Below are positions 1-9,163 of a stretch of DNA of 64,000 nt, one piece after another. A model generated the notes under the pieces. It ran no database searches, was not told the origin of the DNA, and was given only the letters and a program-made list of their open reading frames with translations. Numbering within the stretch: position 1 is the first letter of the stretch; each line of letters starts with the position of its first letter. The stretch lies in NCBI GenBank assembly GCA_037044905.1, contig JBAOKB010000182.1, forward strand, positions 1-64,000, given 5' to 3'. This stretch comes from Hortaea werneckii (taxonomy: Eukaryota; Ascomycota; Dothideomycetes; Mycosphaerellales; Teratosphaeriaceae). Position numbers and translations under genes: made by a program.

Positions 1-46
1 ATTGCTAAGGTTAAACGTAACTTGGTTTGTTCCCTGAACAGCACCT
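1..46. other. Untrimmed Nanopore native-barcode adapter
   Basis: These bases lie outside the telomere repeats, where no chromosomal sequence should exist. They read as a constant front flank (1-14, ATTGCTAAGGTTAA), a 24-nt block (15-38) and a rear flank (39-46, CAGCACCT). This is the layout of Oxford Nanopore native barcodes, and the 24-nt block is the reverse complement of what I recall as barcode 08. It is library sequence, not fungal DNA. Confidence 0.93.
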
Positions 47-179
47 AACCCTAACCCTAACCCTAACCCTAACCCTAACCCTAACCCTAACCCTAACCCT
101 AACCCTAACCCTAACCCTAACCCTAACCCTAACCCTAACCCTAACCCTAACCCTAACCCTAACCCTAACCCTAACCCTA
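47..179. repeat. Telomere, (CCCTAA)n
   Basis: About 22 uninterrupted copies of CCCTAA (TTAGGG on the minus strand), the usual telomere unit of filamentous ascomycetes. The tract has no degenerate units. It directly abuts the adapter at 46 and the subtelomeric repeat at 180, so this is the left chromosome end. Confidence 0.98.
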
Positions 180-305
180 TGCCTCCGGCGGCCCTGGCGT
201 CGGCGCCCTGAACGGCTTCCCCTTTCCTTTTCTCTCTCTTTTTCCTCCCGACAATTGGAACCCTCTTGCCTCCGGCGGCCCTGGCGTCGGCGCCCTGAAC
301 GGCTT
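180..305. repeat. Subtelomeric direct repeat, two 39-bp copies
   Basis: A 39-bp GC-rich unit beginning TGCCTCCGGCGGCCCTGGCG occurs at 180-218 and again, apparently identical, at 267-305, 87 bp apart. The spacer is pyrimidine-rich. Two copies only, so not a CRISPR array; most likely a telomere-associated sequence. Confidence 0.85.
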
Positions 306-347
306 GCTCTCTCTTTTACATTTCACTAACATTTCGCCCTGTACTAG

Positions 348-361
348 CTAACCCTAACCCT
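348..361. repeat. Short interstitial telomere-like tract
   Basis: CTAACCCTAACCCT, just over two telomere units, sits between the direct repeat and the 3' end of the helicase gene. It may be a scar of an older chromosome end or of telomere addition. Confidence 0.7.
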
Positions 362-394
362 CAGCCTCCTTCCTCCCTCCTGCCCTCTTCTATC

Positions 395-3300
395 TCAGCT
401 TATATGATACACCATTCTCACCAACTCGTTCGTTTCCATCATGTTCGTCGCCCGCTTCCGGATCACCCACCTCCATAGTCGGCCCCATTCGTCCTCTTCC
501 AACCCTCCCCCCTCCCAAAATCCCAAACTCCTCTCCATCTCCCCCTCTACCCACCCCCACTCCCACTCCTTTCCCTCCCTCTCTTCCCTCCCCCACATCC
601 TTTGGCTGATTACCGCCCCTCCTATGTCCTCCATCACTCCCTTGTATTGGCATCCTGCCCCCGCAACTCCGCTTCGCTGATATCCTGCCGTTTTACTCCC
701 GCACGCCGCCGTCTTCTCTTCCCATCTTTGACATATGCTCTGCGGCACCCAGCAGAAATTGCACCCGCTGAATCGAGCCATCTGTAGCCGCTTCATCCTC
801 TTCTTCACTTCCGCCATCCTCTCCCCTGCCTCCTTCCCGTGCCCTCTGCACTCTTCCCACCCTCGAGCCCTTTTCGCCCGTTGTATCTGCCCTTGCGCCC
901 AGCACACCGAACACCCTACCTTCGTCCAATCCTCTAGCCTCTTCACCATCTCGTCTCTGTCTATCTCTCTGCTAGCCCTCTCCGCTAACCTCGACCTCTT
1001 CTGCGCTTGCACTCTTTCTCCCTCTCTACTCATTCCTGTCCTCGCCTCGTTTATGCTTCGCTCCCTCTCCTCTCTCTCTCCTATACTTCTTGCCCTCTTT
1101 AGCCCTCTTCCTTCCTTTGCTGCCTCTTCACACTCATCCCCAGCTTCGGCCAACCCTGACCCTGATTCTCCCTCGTCGTCAACGTTGTCCGTACCTAACT
1201 CTGAGCCTCTCGGTGTTCCATCCTCGCTACCTTGTTCCATCGGCTCTGACCCTGACCCGTCTGCTTCCTCTTGCTCCCTCCTTCTATGCTGCTGTGATGG
1301 AACGAACCCCCCTGTCCTCACTACAACCCTCGCCCTCCTTCCCGTTCTTGTTAACCCTCTACATACATCACACACTTTCTCTCCGTTCTCGCATCCGATC
1401 CTGTCCGCCCTCCCATCCATCTCCCTGTCTAACACAACCCTCCTACACTTCTCCCCTTCCAGATATTCGTGCATCCCCCTTTCCATCACGAATCCCTTCT
1501 CCAAGATTTTCCGACCCCCTACTGTGTTGTAGCCTCTCATTAAGATCGCCTCGCTTGCCTCTCCATCTCTTCCTGCCCTTCCACTTTCCTGTGCGTAATC
1601 CCTCACCAATTCCTTCACTCCCACGTGTACCACCACCCTGATGTGTGGTGCATCCACCCCCATTCCCATCGCTGTCGTCGCCGCGAACACTCTGTGCGTC
1701 CCCTTGACCAGCTGTTCCAGAATCTTCCTTTTCATTTCTTCGTCTCCGACCCTCCTGTAGTACACTGGACACCTCAGCACTTCTCCAATCTTCTTGCACT
1801 GCTCTACCCTCCGGCAGTACACTATGATCTGTCCCTCCTCGTGTTCTTCCAGTTTCTTTCTTACCAACTCCGCTACCCTCTCCTCTTCTTCTCGCCGGTC
1901 GTACTCGACCACCTGGTAAGCGATGTTCCTCCTCGTCGTCGAGTCTCTTATCATCCGTACCGTCCTCTTCTCCAAGCCCATCGCTTCGAGCCAGCTCGAC
2001 TCTTCCTTCGGTGGCAACGTTGCCGTGAGATACACCATCTGGCATCCCTTCCTGGCGAACTCCGCTAGCTCGAGCACTTTCGGCCTCCATGTCTCTGTCG
2101 AGTCCAGAACGATGTGGCTCTCGTCGACTACTATCCTGTCTAGCTCTCCGGTAGCTAGCTTGTCGTTGATGAACCTGTTGAACGCCTTCGTTACTGCGCT
2201 CTCGGGTGTTACTAGCACGATCCTCGCGTGCCTGGCGCTCTGGTCGGGCCATCTCCCGGCGTTGAGTCCGATCTCCTTGCATCTCCTCTCTAGATCGCTC
2301 CTTAGCGATATCAACGGCACCACTACCACCGTCACCCCTCCGACTGAGCAGAATGCCGGTAGCATGAACATCAGACTCTTGCCTCCTCCGGTCCTCATGA
2401 CCATTACTACCTTCGGCTCGCCCGATACGATTGCCTTTAGCCCTTCCAGTTGTGAGCCTCTAAATGAAGCGTTCGGCCCCAGCATTTCCCTCAGACTCAC
2501 GTTCAAGTCTGCCCTCCTCAACTTCGCCCACCTCTCTTCTTCTACCATCTTCCTGTATTTCTCCAGATCGATCGTCGGCTTTCCATTACCTGTCGCAGTG
2601 GACGGCCACCTGATGAAGTGGTGCCATGACACGCTCACCTTTCTGAACGATGCCTGCTCGGACTGCGTGCTGAACGGGTTCTCTGTCGTCAAGATCCCGT
2701 AGATCAACTCTTCCATCCTTTTACTGTGTCCGGATTGCATCTGCCTATCTTCTGTTGTTACTCCTTCGTACAACCGATCGAGCTGTTTTGTCACTTCTTC
2801 CTCTGGGCAGTGTACCCTTTGGATGGCTGGGTATAGCTGCCTCCATGTCGACGGCGTTACAAAGAATCCGGCCTGGCATTTTGATAGCTCCCTCTTCATC
2901 ACCCTCTTCAGCCTCTCTGTGTTCCAGAAGCCGTCTATGCTGAGTGCCTGCAGCTTGCCCTCTTTCGCTTTTCCTCCATTCCTCGGCCTGCTTCGCGCCT
3001 CCCTCCCACTGACCATCCGATCTCCTGCCGTTCCTTCGTCATCACCTCCATCCGCCTCGCTTTCACTGCTCGGGCTTGTGCTCGATTCGCTCTCGCTTCC
3101 TGAACTGCCCTCTTCCCCGTCGCTTTCCCTTCCTCCTTCTTCGCTCCCACTCTCCTCCTCCTCCCTGACTCCGTCGACCTCGCCTTCCCATTTCTTTTCC
3201 GGCTCCGGCTCCCACAGATATTTGCTGAAGTCGAACTCGCCCCTGACTTCCCACCTGAGCATGTGCACGAACGGTTCCACTAGCCACAAATGGTACACCA

Positions 3301-5497
3301 ACAGCTTTCCCACCTCTTGCGGCAGATACCTGTGGATTATCTTCGCTTCGCCGCTCTTGCTGTAGCCTTTGTGGTAGCCCGTCACCAGCTCGACCATGCC
3401 ATTGTCAACAAAAACACCCCTCTGCGCTCGCGCACTCTCTCCGTTCTCGGTCCTGATGCTGACAACTTCCGTCCCTCTGGCTGGAGCTCCCCCTGCCATG
3501 TGACACAACACTATCAGCTCCTCCTTGAACAGAGTCACCTCCCGGAAGTACTGCTCCACCTTGGTCGTGTTCCACTTTAGCTCACTCCTGTCCCTCACTT
3601 CACTCATGTCGATATTTTGTAGAAAGTACTTGGTTATTCGGTCCTCTCTCATGGCCCGGCTCCACAACCACTTCCTGCTCTCCACGTCTTTCCCGTCCGG
3701 CCTCCTGACTCTGCCCAAGACTTCATCGTTTCTCTCATCGTCCAAGAAGCTCCAACCCTCGGTGAGATCGCTTGGGTTGTCGAACAGTCTGTCCAGATGC
3801 AAGATCGGCAGTTCCTCCTCTTGCTGTAAGAACATCAACCGCTTCGTGAGCCTCCCCAGACACCTTTCCCACAGCGAGTGTAGTGCATCTCTGAGATCTC
3901 CCATGCTGAAGCTGATCTTGTCGATGGCGACCTGTTGGCATCTGTTCATCCAAGTGACCCGTGCCCCGGCTTTCTCCGTGAACCTGATCCTCATTCCAAA
4001 AGTCTTCATGTGCAAGACCCTGTCCATCGGGCTCGCTGGTCCCCCGTATTCCTGAAGACACAACAGCCTGGGCACCATATCGTGCACCCCTTCTACAATG
4101 CTGACCGCTTCTTTTCTCGCCTCACTCTCACCTATCCCGGCTCCGATCAGCCGGTCGATGTCGTCTTGCCTCTGCTTGTAAGCCATGAACACCACCAGAG
4201 CCTTACAGACCGTGACGATGGCCGCCAGCTTCGGCGTGAAGTTGAACACGCTTACCCATCCTGCGTCTTCGGTGTCCAAGCCGAGAACTGCCAATGCGGA
4301 CAGAAAGCCGCTTTGGAACTCGTCGTCTAGCAGCTCCTGGTCGAGCATGCTGGCCCAGAAAAGAACGATGGACCATTGTAACTCGTCTTCGCAGACCTTT
4401 CTGGCTCCCTTGTCTAGAGCGGCGGTCTCTCGTCTGGCGAGACTTTGCATTGCTCCCAGCCTCCTCGCTTGCCCATCCGTCAACGTGTAGTCTGGCTTGT
4501 TCTCCCATGTCTGACTCCTCCAAAGATATCTCAGCATTGATACCCAGACCCTGGAGTATTTCTTCTTCGTACTGGCCTCGTGTTTGCTGTAGAATGGAGT
4601 CTCGTTGTTCGCGGCCCCGGTTTCCTTCCTGTTCACGTAGTGAAGAGCGGACCTTGGGATCGTCCGCGGACTGCTGACGTCCATGGCCTTCTTGATCACC
4701 CTGCCGGTCGCTCTGCAAGCTCTCTCGATCGCCTCCTCTTCTTCATCCACGCTCTCTATCCCCCGCTCGTCCGCCTCAAGCTTTGGCGCCGCACTTAGAC
4801 TAGCCCGTAGCTCTTCTTTCTCAAACCCAGCCAGATGGTGAGCCCAGCTGGTGTGTTCCAGCCATGGATCCATTTCAGACCTGACATTGCTGACGTTCAC
4901 CTTCCTGTGATGGTGCGCCTCCCGCAGCTTCCTCTTGAGTCCATCGGCTACCTCATCTGTCAACTTCTGCGCCCTGTCCTCGGGCTCGCAGCCATGACCG
5001 CCTCCTAGCATCCGTGGCGCTGGCGGTAGCACTTTAAAGAGCTTAGTCCACTGCGCATACTTGAAGAATCTCTGACAGCAGTGACCTTCCGTGAACGGCT
5101 GGTTTGCGGCGGGTCGACTCCTCAAACTCCCTCGACCTCCTCTGCTTTTGGCGCTGTTCCAGCCGTGTTCCTTTCTACAGTGCGCCTCGATCCCCTTTTT
5201 ACTCTCCCTCAGCAACCCGCACGCTTTGCACTGTGAGCATTGCTCGATGACCGGGCCGAGCTCCTGGATCGCTTCCTGTTCGGCGGCGGGGTACACGACG
5301 TCTTCTGACCTATAAGCGACGTGGTCGAGTTTTTCCACTTGTTCGATTATTCCTTTCCTAGTGCTCACTGTTAGCGTCTGGTGACTTTGGCTGAGATGCG
5401 CCTTGATTTGGTCTGGAACCACTGCAAACTTGCAATCTCTACAAACGATGATTTGAAAATTCTGGAAGTGTACGAACAGACTCTCAAAAGCGTCCAT
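395..5497 (-). CDS. Telomere-linked RecQ-like helicase (TLH)
   Basis: Single open frame of 1700 codons whose 3' end is about 215 bp from the telomere and which is read toward it. Residues 19-39 form a C2H2 finger (C-x2-C-x11-H-x4-H) and a second Cys/His cluster lies near 87-111. The central part has an acidic Ser/Glu-rich insert (about 775-830). The helicase core follows: Walker A TGGGKS near 1040, DESH near 1125, motif III LTATLP, and motif VI QESGRAGRDGE near 1305, the RecQ-type order. The C-terminal 350 residues are charged, with further CxxC pairs. Before the core, R674, R886, H924 (in QSGHSKR) and Y933 are spaced like a tyrosine recombinase active site (inference). TLH genes are known next to telomeres in many fungi and are implicated in telomere maintenance or recombination; the role here is inferred. 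The frame is intact. Confidence 0.93.
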   Translation of the reverse strand: MDAFESLFVHFQNFQIIVCRDCKFAVVPDQIKAHLSQSHQTLTVSTRKGIIEQVEKLDHVAYRSEDVVYPAAEQEAIQELGPVIEQCSQCKACGLLRESKKGIEAHCRKEHGWNSAKSRGGRGSLRSRPAANQPFTEGHCCQRFFKYAQWTKLFKVLPPAPRMLGGGHGCEPEDRAQKLTDEVADGLKRKLREAHHHRKVNVSNVRSEMDPWLEHTSWAHHLAGFEKEELRASLSAAPKLEADERGIESVDEEEEAIERACRATGRVIKKAMDVSSPRTIPRSALHYVNRKETGAANNETPFYSKHEASTKKKYSRVWVSMLRYLWRSQTWENKPDYTLTDGQARRLGAMQSLARRETAALDKGARKVCEDELQWSIVLFWASMLDQELLDDEFQSGFLSALAVLGLDTEDAGWVSVFNFTPKLAAIVTVCKALVVFMAYKQRQDDIDRLIGAGIGESEARKEAVSIVEGVHDMVPRLLCLQEYGGPASPMDRVLHMKTFGMRIRFTEKAGARVTWMNRCQQVAIDKISFSMGDLRDALHSLWERCLGRLTKRLMFLQQEEELPILHLDRLFDNPSDLTEGWSFLDDERNDEVLGRVRRPDGKDVESRKWLWSRAMREDRITKYFLQNIDMSEVRDRSELKWNTTKVEQYFREVTLFKEELIVLCHMAGGAPARGTEVVSIRTENGESARAQRGVFVDNGMVELVTGYHKGYSKSGEAKIIHRYLPQEVGKLLVYHLWLVEPFVHMLRWEVRGEFDFSKYLWEPEPEKKWEGEVDGVREEEESGSEEGGRESDGEEGSSGSESESSTSPSSESEADGGDDEGTAGDRMVSGREARSRPRNGGKAKEGKLQALSIDGFWNTERLKRVMKRELSKCQAGFFVTPSTWRQLYPAIQRVHCPEEEVTKQLDRLYEGVTTEDRQMQSGHSKRMEELIYGILTTENPFSTQSEQASFRKVSVSWHHFIRWPSTATGNGKPTIDLEKYRKMVEEERWAKLRRADLNVSLREMLGPNASFRGSQLEGLKAIVSGEPKVVMVMRTGGGKSLMFMLPAFCSVGGVTVVVVPLISLRSDLERRCKEIGLNAGRWPDQSARHARIVLVTPESAVTKAFNRFINDKLATGELDRIVVDESHIVLDSTETWRPKVLELAEFARKGCQMVYLTATLPPKEESSWLEAMGLEKRTVRMIRDSTTRRNIAYQVVEYDRREEEERVAELVRKKLEEHEEGQIIVYCRRVEQCKKIGEVLRCPVYYRRVGDEEMKRKILEQLVKGTHRVFAATTAMGMGVDAPHIRVVVHVGVKELVRDYAQESGRAGRDGEASEAILMRGYNTVGGRKILEKGFVMERGMHEYLEGEKCRRVVLDREMDGRADRIGCENGEKVCDVCRGLTRTGRRARVVVRTGGFVPSQQHRRREQEEADGSGSEPMEQGSEDGTPRGSELGTDNVDDEGESGSGLAEAGDECEEAAKEGRGLKRARSIGEREERERSINEARTGMSREGERVQAQKRSRLAERASREIDRDEMVKRLEDWTKVGCSVCWAQGQIQRAKRARGWEECRGHGKEAGERMAEVKKRMKRLQMARFSGCNFCWVPQSICQRWEEKTAACGSKTAGYQRSGVAGAGCQYKGVMEDIGGAVISQRMWGREEREGKEWEWGWVEGEMERSLGFWEGGGLEEDEWGRLWRWVIRKRATNMMETNELVRMVYHIS

Positions 5498-6060
5498 GGT
5501 GTATTAGCTGTCGAGCAACGTGTCTGTCCTGATGTTTCGGTCGGCGGCCTCGCCTGGGCTCAGCTGCACCGACCCCTGTCACAGAATTTTCGCGATCCCT
5601 GTCGCGATGGCGCGGTCACACATGATGGGGTTGAACGTTAGCTACATGCTACAAGAGTCGGTGGTCTTGCTGGGTGCTTTTCTGCACCTTTGTTGGTGTA
5701 TTTCTATCTACCCTACCTCTTCGCGAGCGTCCAGCCTGCGCTTCCGGCGGTCCCTCAATTCCAGCCGAACCGCCGTTACGCCCGCCGACCCTAACCCTAA
5801 GCCTTTGCGAGCGGAACTTCACACAGAATGTCGGGATTTTCGAACCGCGATAACAATTCACCACGCGGGTCTCCCGCTCCGATGTTGAAAACTCACGAGT
5901 AAAGTGCCTACGGATTGGAAACTCACCGAGTTTGAAACGATTCCGACCGGTACTTTTCATTCCTTCTGCCCCCGGTTTTTCATGGAATCTGCCCCCTCCG
6001 GCGAATTCGGTGGCCCGTGCCCCCCACGCATTATCATGGAATCCGCCCCGGATTCTTTGA
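5498..6060. other. Upstream flank of the helicase gene, with short repeats
   Basis: No convincing gene. It holds a two-unit telomere-like tract at 5789-5800 and three imperfect copies of a motif like TTTTCATGGAATCTGCCCCC, starting near 5954, 5977 and 6031. Base composition is normal up to about 6060, where it changes abruptly to TA-rich. Confidence 0.6.
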
Positions 6061-7767
6061 AGGATTGAGGGTAGGTTAGTGATTTTTATTTTTATAGAAA
6101 GAACGTTATAGATCTATATACCTCTCCTAGTAATACTATACTAGATATAAACTATAGAGTCGGATTTAGGAGTCTCTATAGTCTATAGGTTAATAGGATA
6201 GTAATAGTAATTTAAGAATAGGTCTTTTTTACTATACTTAGTTACCTTAGTATTTTTAATATCTATCTAGGTTATATTACTAATCTCGAGGTTAAGGTAG
6301 ATTAACTCTATACTAAAAGTACTAGATACTATAATATAGGTAACTCTAATAATATATCTTAAGTAGCTCTCTTTAGTACTTACTTTAAGATTAAAAACAA
6401 GTATACTATAAGACTTCTAGTTAGCCTAATCTATAATAATAAAGATAGTTAGATATACCTTTAGCTTATAGTACTAAATGTTAATATACTACTAATAGAT
6501 ATCTTATACTAAATTCCCTATATAGCTACCTAGTATAAGCTTTAATATTATTATAGGATTTAGGTAGTTATAGACATTAGATATTAAAGCCTCTTACTAC
6601 TTCTTACTTAGATCTATAGTAGTATAAATAAGGAAGTTATACCCTTCTAGAACTCTTTTAACTAGCGCGCTAGCTATAAAGAGCAATAAGTTTTTAATAT
6701 CTACTATTGTTAGTATAGTAGACCCCTAGTATAACTATTTAAAAGTAATAGCAAGAGCGCTAATTATTGCCTAGAAATTAACAATTATAGGAAGAGTAAG
6801 TATACTTAAATATATATCGCCGACAAGATATTATATATTAGAAGAGGAAGCTAAATAATATAGTCGCGATTATTCCTATTATTAGAAAGCTTCTATTATG
6901 TCTTCTATAAATTACTAATATAAAGCTCCTATACTTCTTTAACTTAAAGTAGATATATAGTATTGTTAGGTCTTACTAATAAACTTATCTTTAGCTCTCT
7001 ATATTACTATTCTATCTTACTAGATAATATTTAAAGGCTTCTTAGATAAGATATATAAGTATAGATATAGCTATAATCGAGACAACAATATAGAACTTAT
7101 ATAGTTAGAAAATAGCGTAAAATAATATATATAATCTCTAAGTTAGGAGTAGACGCCTTATTTATAGTAAGGCTAAGCTTAATACTAGAAAGTTATAACT
7201 ATTAGAAGGATTATAGTAAAAAGCTATCTATAGAGTTATGTACTAAGCTACTATCTTGCCTTCTTATAGTAGACTATTATAGTAATAGTAGGTTAGGATA
7301 TAGATATACTATTAATTATTCTTTAGCTCTTAATAGTTATAGATACTTATTAGTTAGGTAAAGATATTTCTTAGGGCAATAAACTATATACTATTACTAT
7401 ATTTCGCTCTATATACTATAAATTATAAGCAAGTAGTAAGTATAGACATACGTCTTTACTTCTATATCTCTTATATATATAGGGTATCCTATTTGTCCTA
7501 GACTTTATAGCGTAGTATTAATTTTAAAGTAGGTTACTTAGATACTATATTTTAAGAAGTAATAATAAAGATCGCTCTTGCCCTTAATAGAAGTATACTT
7601 AGCTTACGTTAAAAGATATAGCTCTAGAAGGATAGAGTAAGTAGGTAAAGAGTAGGTATAAAGAGTAAGAATACTATATAGGTTAGCTTAGCTCTTAGCA
7701 TACTCTTATTCTTTAGAAACCTAACCCTTAACTCTAAGCCTTTTAGATTATTTTAAAATTGCTCGAT
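6060..7767. repeat. TA-rich block with RIP signature, probable dead mobile element
   Basis: About 1.7 kb of very AT-rich sequence dominated by TA dinucleotides, with stop codons in every frame. CA and TG are almost absent: between 6181 and 6480 I count one CA and one TG. CG islands such as GCGCGCTAGC survive. Loss of CA/TG with gain of TA is the classical result of fungal repeat-induced point mutation. No transposon protein can be read through the damage, so the class of element is unknown. Confidence 0.85.
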
Positions 7768-8818
7768 ATGTTATCTAAGCTAGTACTACTTACCCTCGGC
7801 CTCCTACTACTTTTTAGTCTCGTAGAAGCGTAAGCCAAGCGGCCGCCCCTAGTCTTTAACTGCACTAACATTCCTAGTATTTGCAGATCGGCGGTTAACT
7901 TTAGCGATTAGCAAGGCAGCTCGCAGCTAACATAGATCCTAGATGTCTACACCAACATGTGCCGGGGTGCTTATTGCACGGCCGACTCCGCGAGATCGAC
8001 GTTGACATACGATCCATACGGGGGCCAAGGCAGGGGAGGGTCTGTAGAGAGAAACAGGCGTATAACGGCTGGCTACGGAGCTAACAATCGCTGCAATGAG
8101 TGTCTCTTATTAACTGACCGAGACCCTGGTGTGTGAGAATGCGGGAGCTTCTGCAAATACGGACTCCGTCTTTTGGAGGCTAATCTGCAATTGCAGGGCC
8201 CGACCGAACAGTGCGATAAGTATCCCTTCGCTAGCACTTTGGATGCAGACGACTACTATCAGGTCAGCAGATGTGTTTCGCAGAGGCAAAACAGCAGTAT
8301 GGGTTTCTCCATTCCGTATCAGAATCAAGCACTAAGTATTTTGCGCAGTACAAGGCGGACTCATCGGCGCCTATGTCAGGGACTGCGGGGTCTCATGCCC
8401 CGTTCAAATCACCTTTGGCAATCCAGGCAGCGCTGGTGTCGCATATTGCATTGCGTATCAAGACCGCGCTGCCAAATTTATCAACGATCAAAATCCGTTG
8501 ATCTACAGACGTCGCGCGAACCAAGTCATTCCAGACGAGAATTACAGCGCAACCGGTATACAGCGTCTTGCGGGAGACACTTACAAGCCAGTTAACGATG
8601 ATGCCCTGTTCGTCTTAGCCAGCGGAATGGATGTGTCAATGCGTAAGTACTCGTAAGGAAACAGTTTACCTCCTTGAACGAAGTCACTAGCTTACCACTC
8701 GGCTGCAGGGAGGGATACCCCGTTGAACACTACTGTAATGGTTGCCGTAGTCATCGACGCAGACAACAACGAATACGAATTTGTCGAAGACACTGTCTTG
8801 AGTATGGTCAGTGCATGA
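7768..8818 (+). pseudogene. Secreted NucA/NucB-type nuclease relative, with three early stops
   Basis: Four exons (7768-8130, 8197-8296, 8349-8642, 8709-8818) give 289 codons in one frame. All three introns have GT-AG ends; the first two have a clear branch site. The first 21 codons form a signal peptide. The body carries the fungal NucA/NucB nuclease motifs: MCRGAYC, AGYGANNRCNEC, CDKYPFAST (family consensus CDEYPFAST), RCV, then an NS-QGG element and FGNPGS. Codons 22, 48 and 56 (7831 TAA, 7909 TAG, 7933 TAG) are stops, each explainable by C-to-T in CA. The Glu-to-Lys change in CDKYPFAST (AAG at 8218) fits G-to-A in TG. All stops lie on the side facing the RIP block. Even if translation began at an internal ATG (7957), the signal peptide would be lost. 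Probably inactive. Confidence 0.8.
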
Positions 8819-9163
8819 GTGTCATGCTTGATGTGCTTCAGCGCGCTACTCACTTGTTCAACACAAGCTGTGTGCGGTGAGACTGGAACCGCTAGGCAAT
8901 CACATGTCAGCTTATCCTCCTTTATAGCTTTGGAAGCTAGATAGGCTGTGGTATCGGAGCAAGAAATGAGAAGTGGTTGTTTCTGCGAGTTAATGCATTC
9001 CTTGCCTGCGTCGATTAGATCGACATTCAATGGTTGCCATAGTAGAATTTATGGCGAGATTGAATGTTGAATCCGACATGACCTTCATAATGTAAGTTGC
9101 ACTGACATGCAGTGAAACGTCTTAGTCAGTACGCGTTTTGGTGGTCACTGGATAGAGAAAGTT
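8819..9163. other. Gap between convergent genes
   Basis: 3' flanks of the nuclease relative and the kinase. I see no further gene or repeat. Confidence 0.5.

Noticed and set aside
180..305. Possible CRISPR-like repeat array
   Set aside because: Only two copies, a single spacer, and a eukaryotic chromosome end.
27..329. Plus-strand frame of repeated Leu-Thr across the telomere
   Set aside because: It is a translation of the CCCTAA repeat and adapter, not a gene.
735..4800. Numerous plus-strand frames of 60-270 codons
   Set aside because: They lie opposite the helicase gene, are Ser/Leu/Pro-rich in the way antisense shadows are, and have no domain features.
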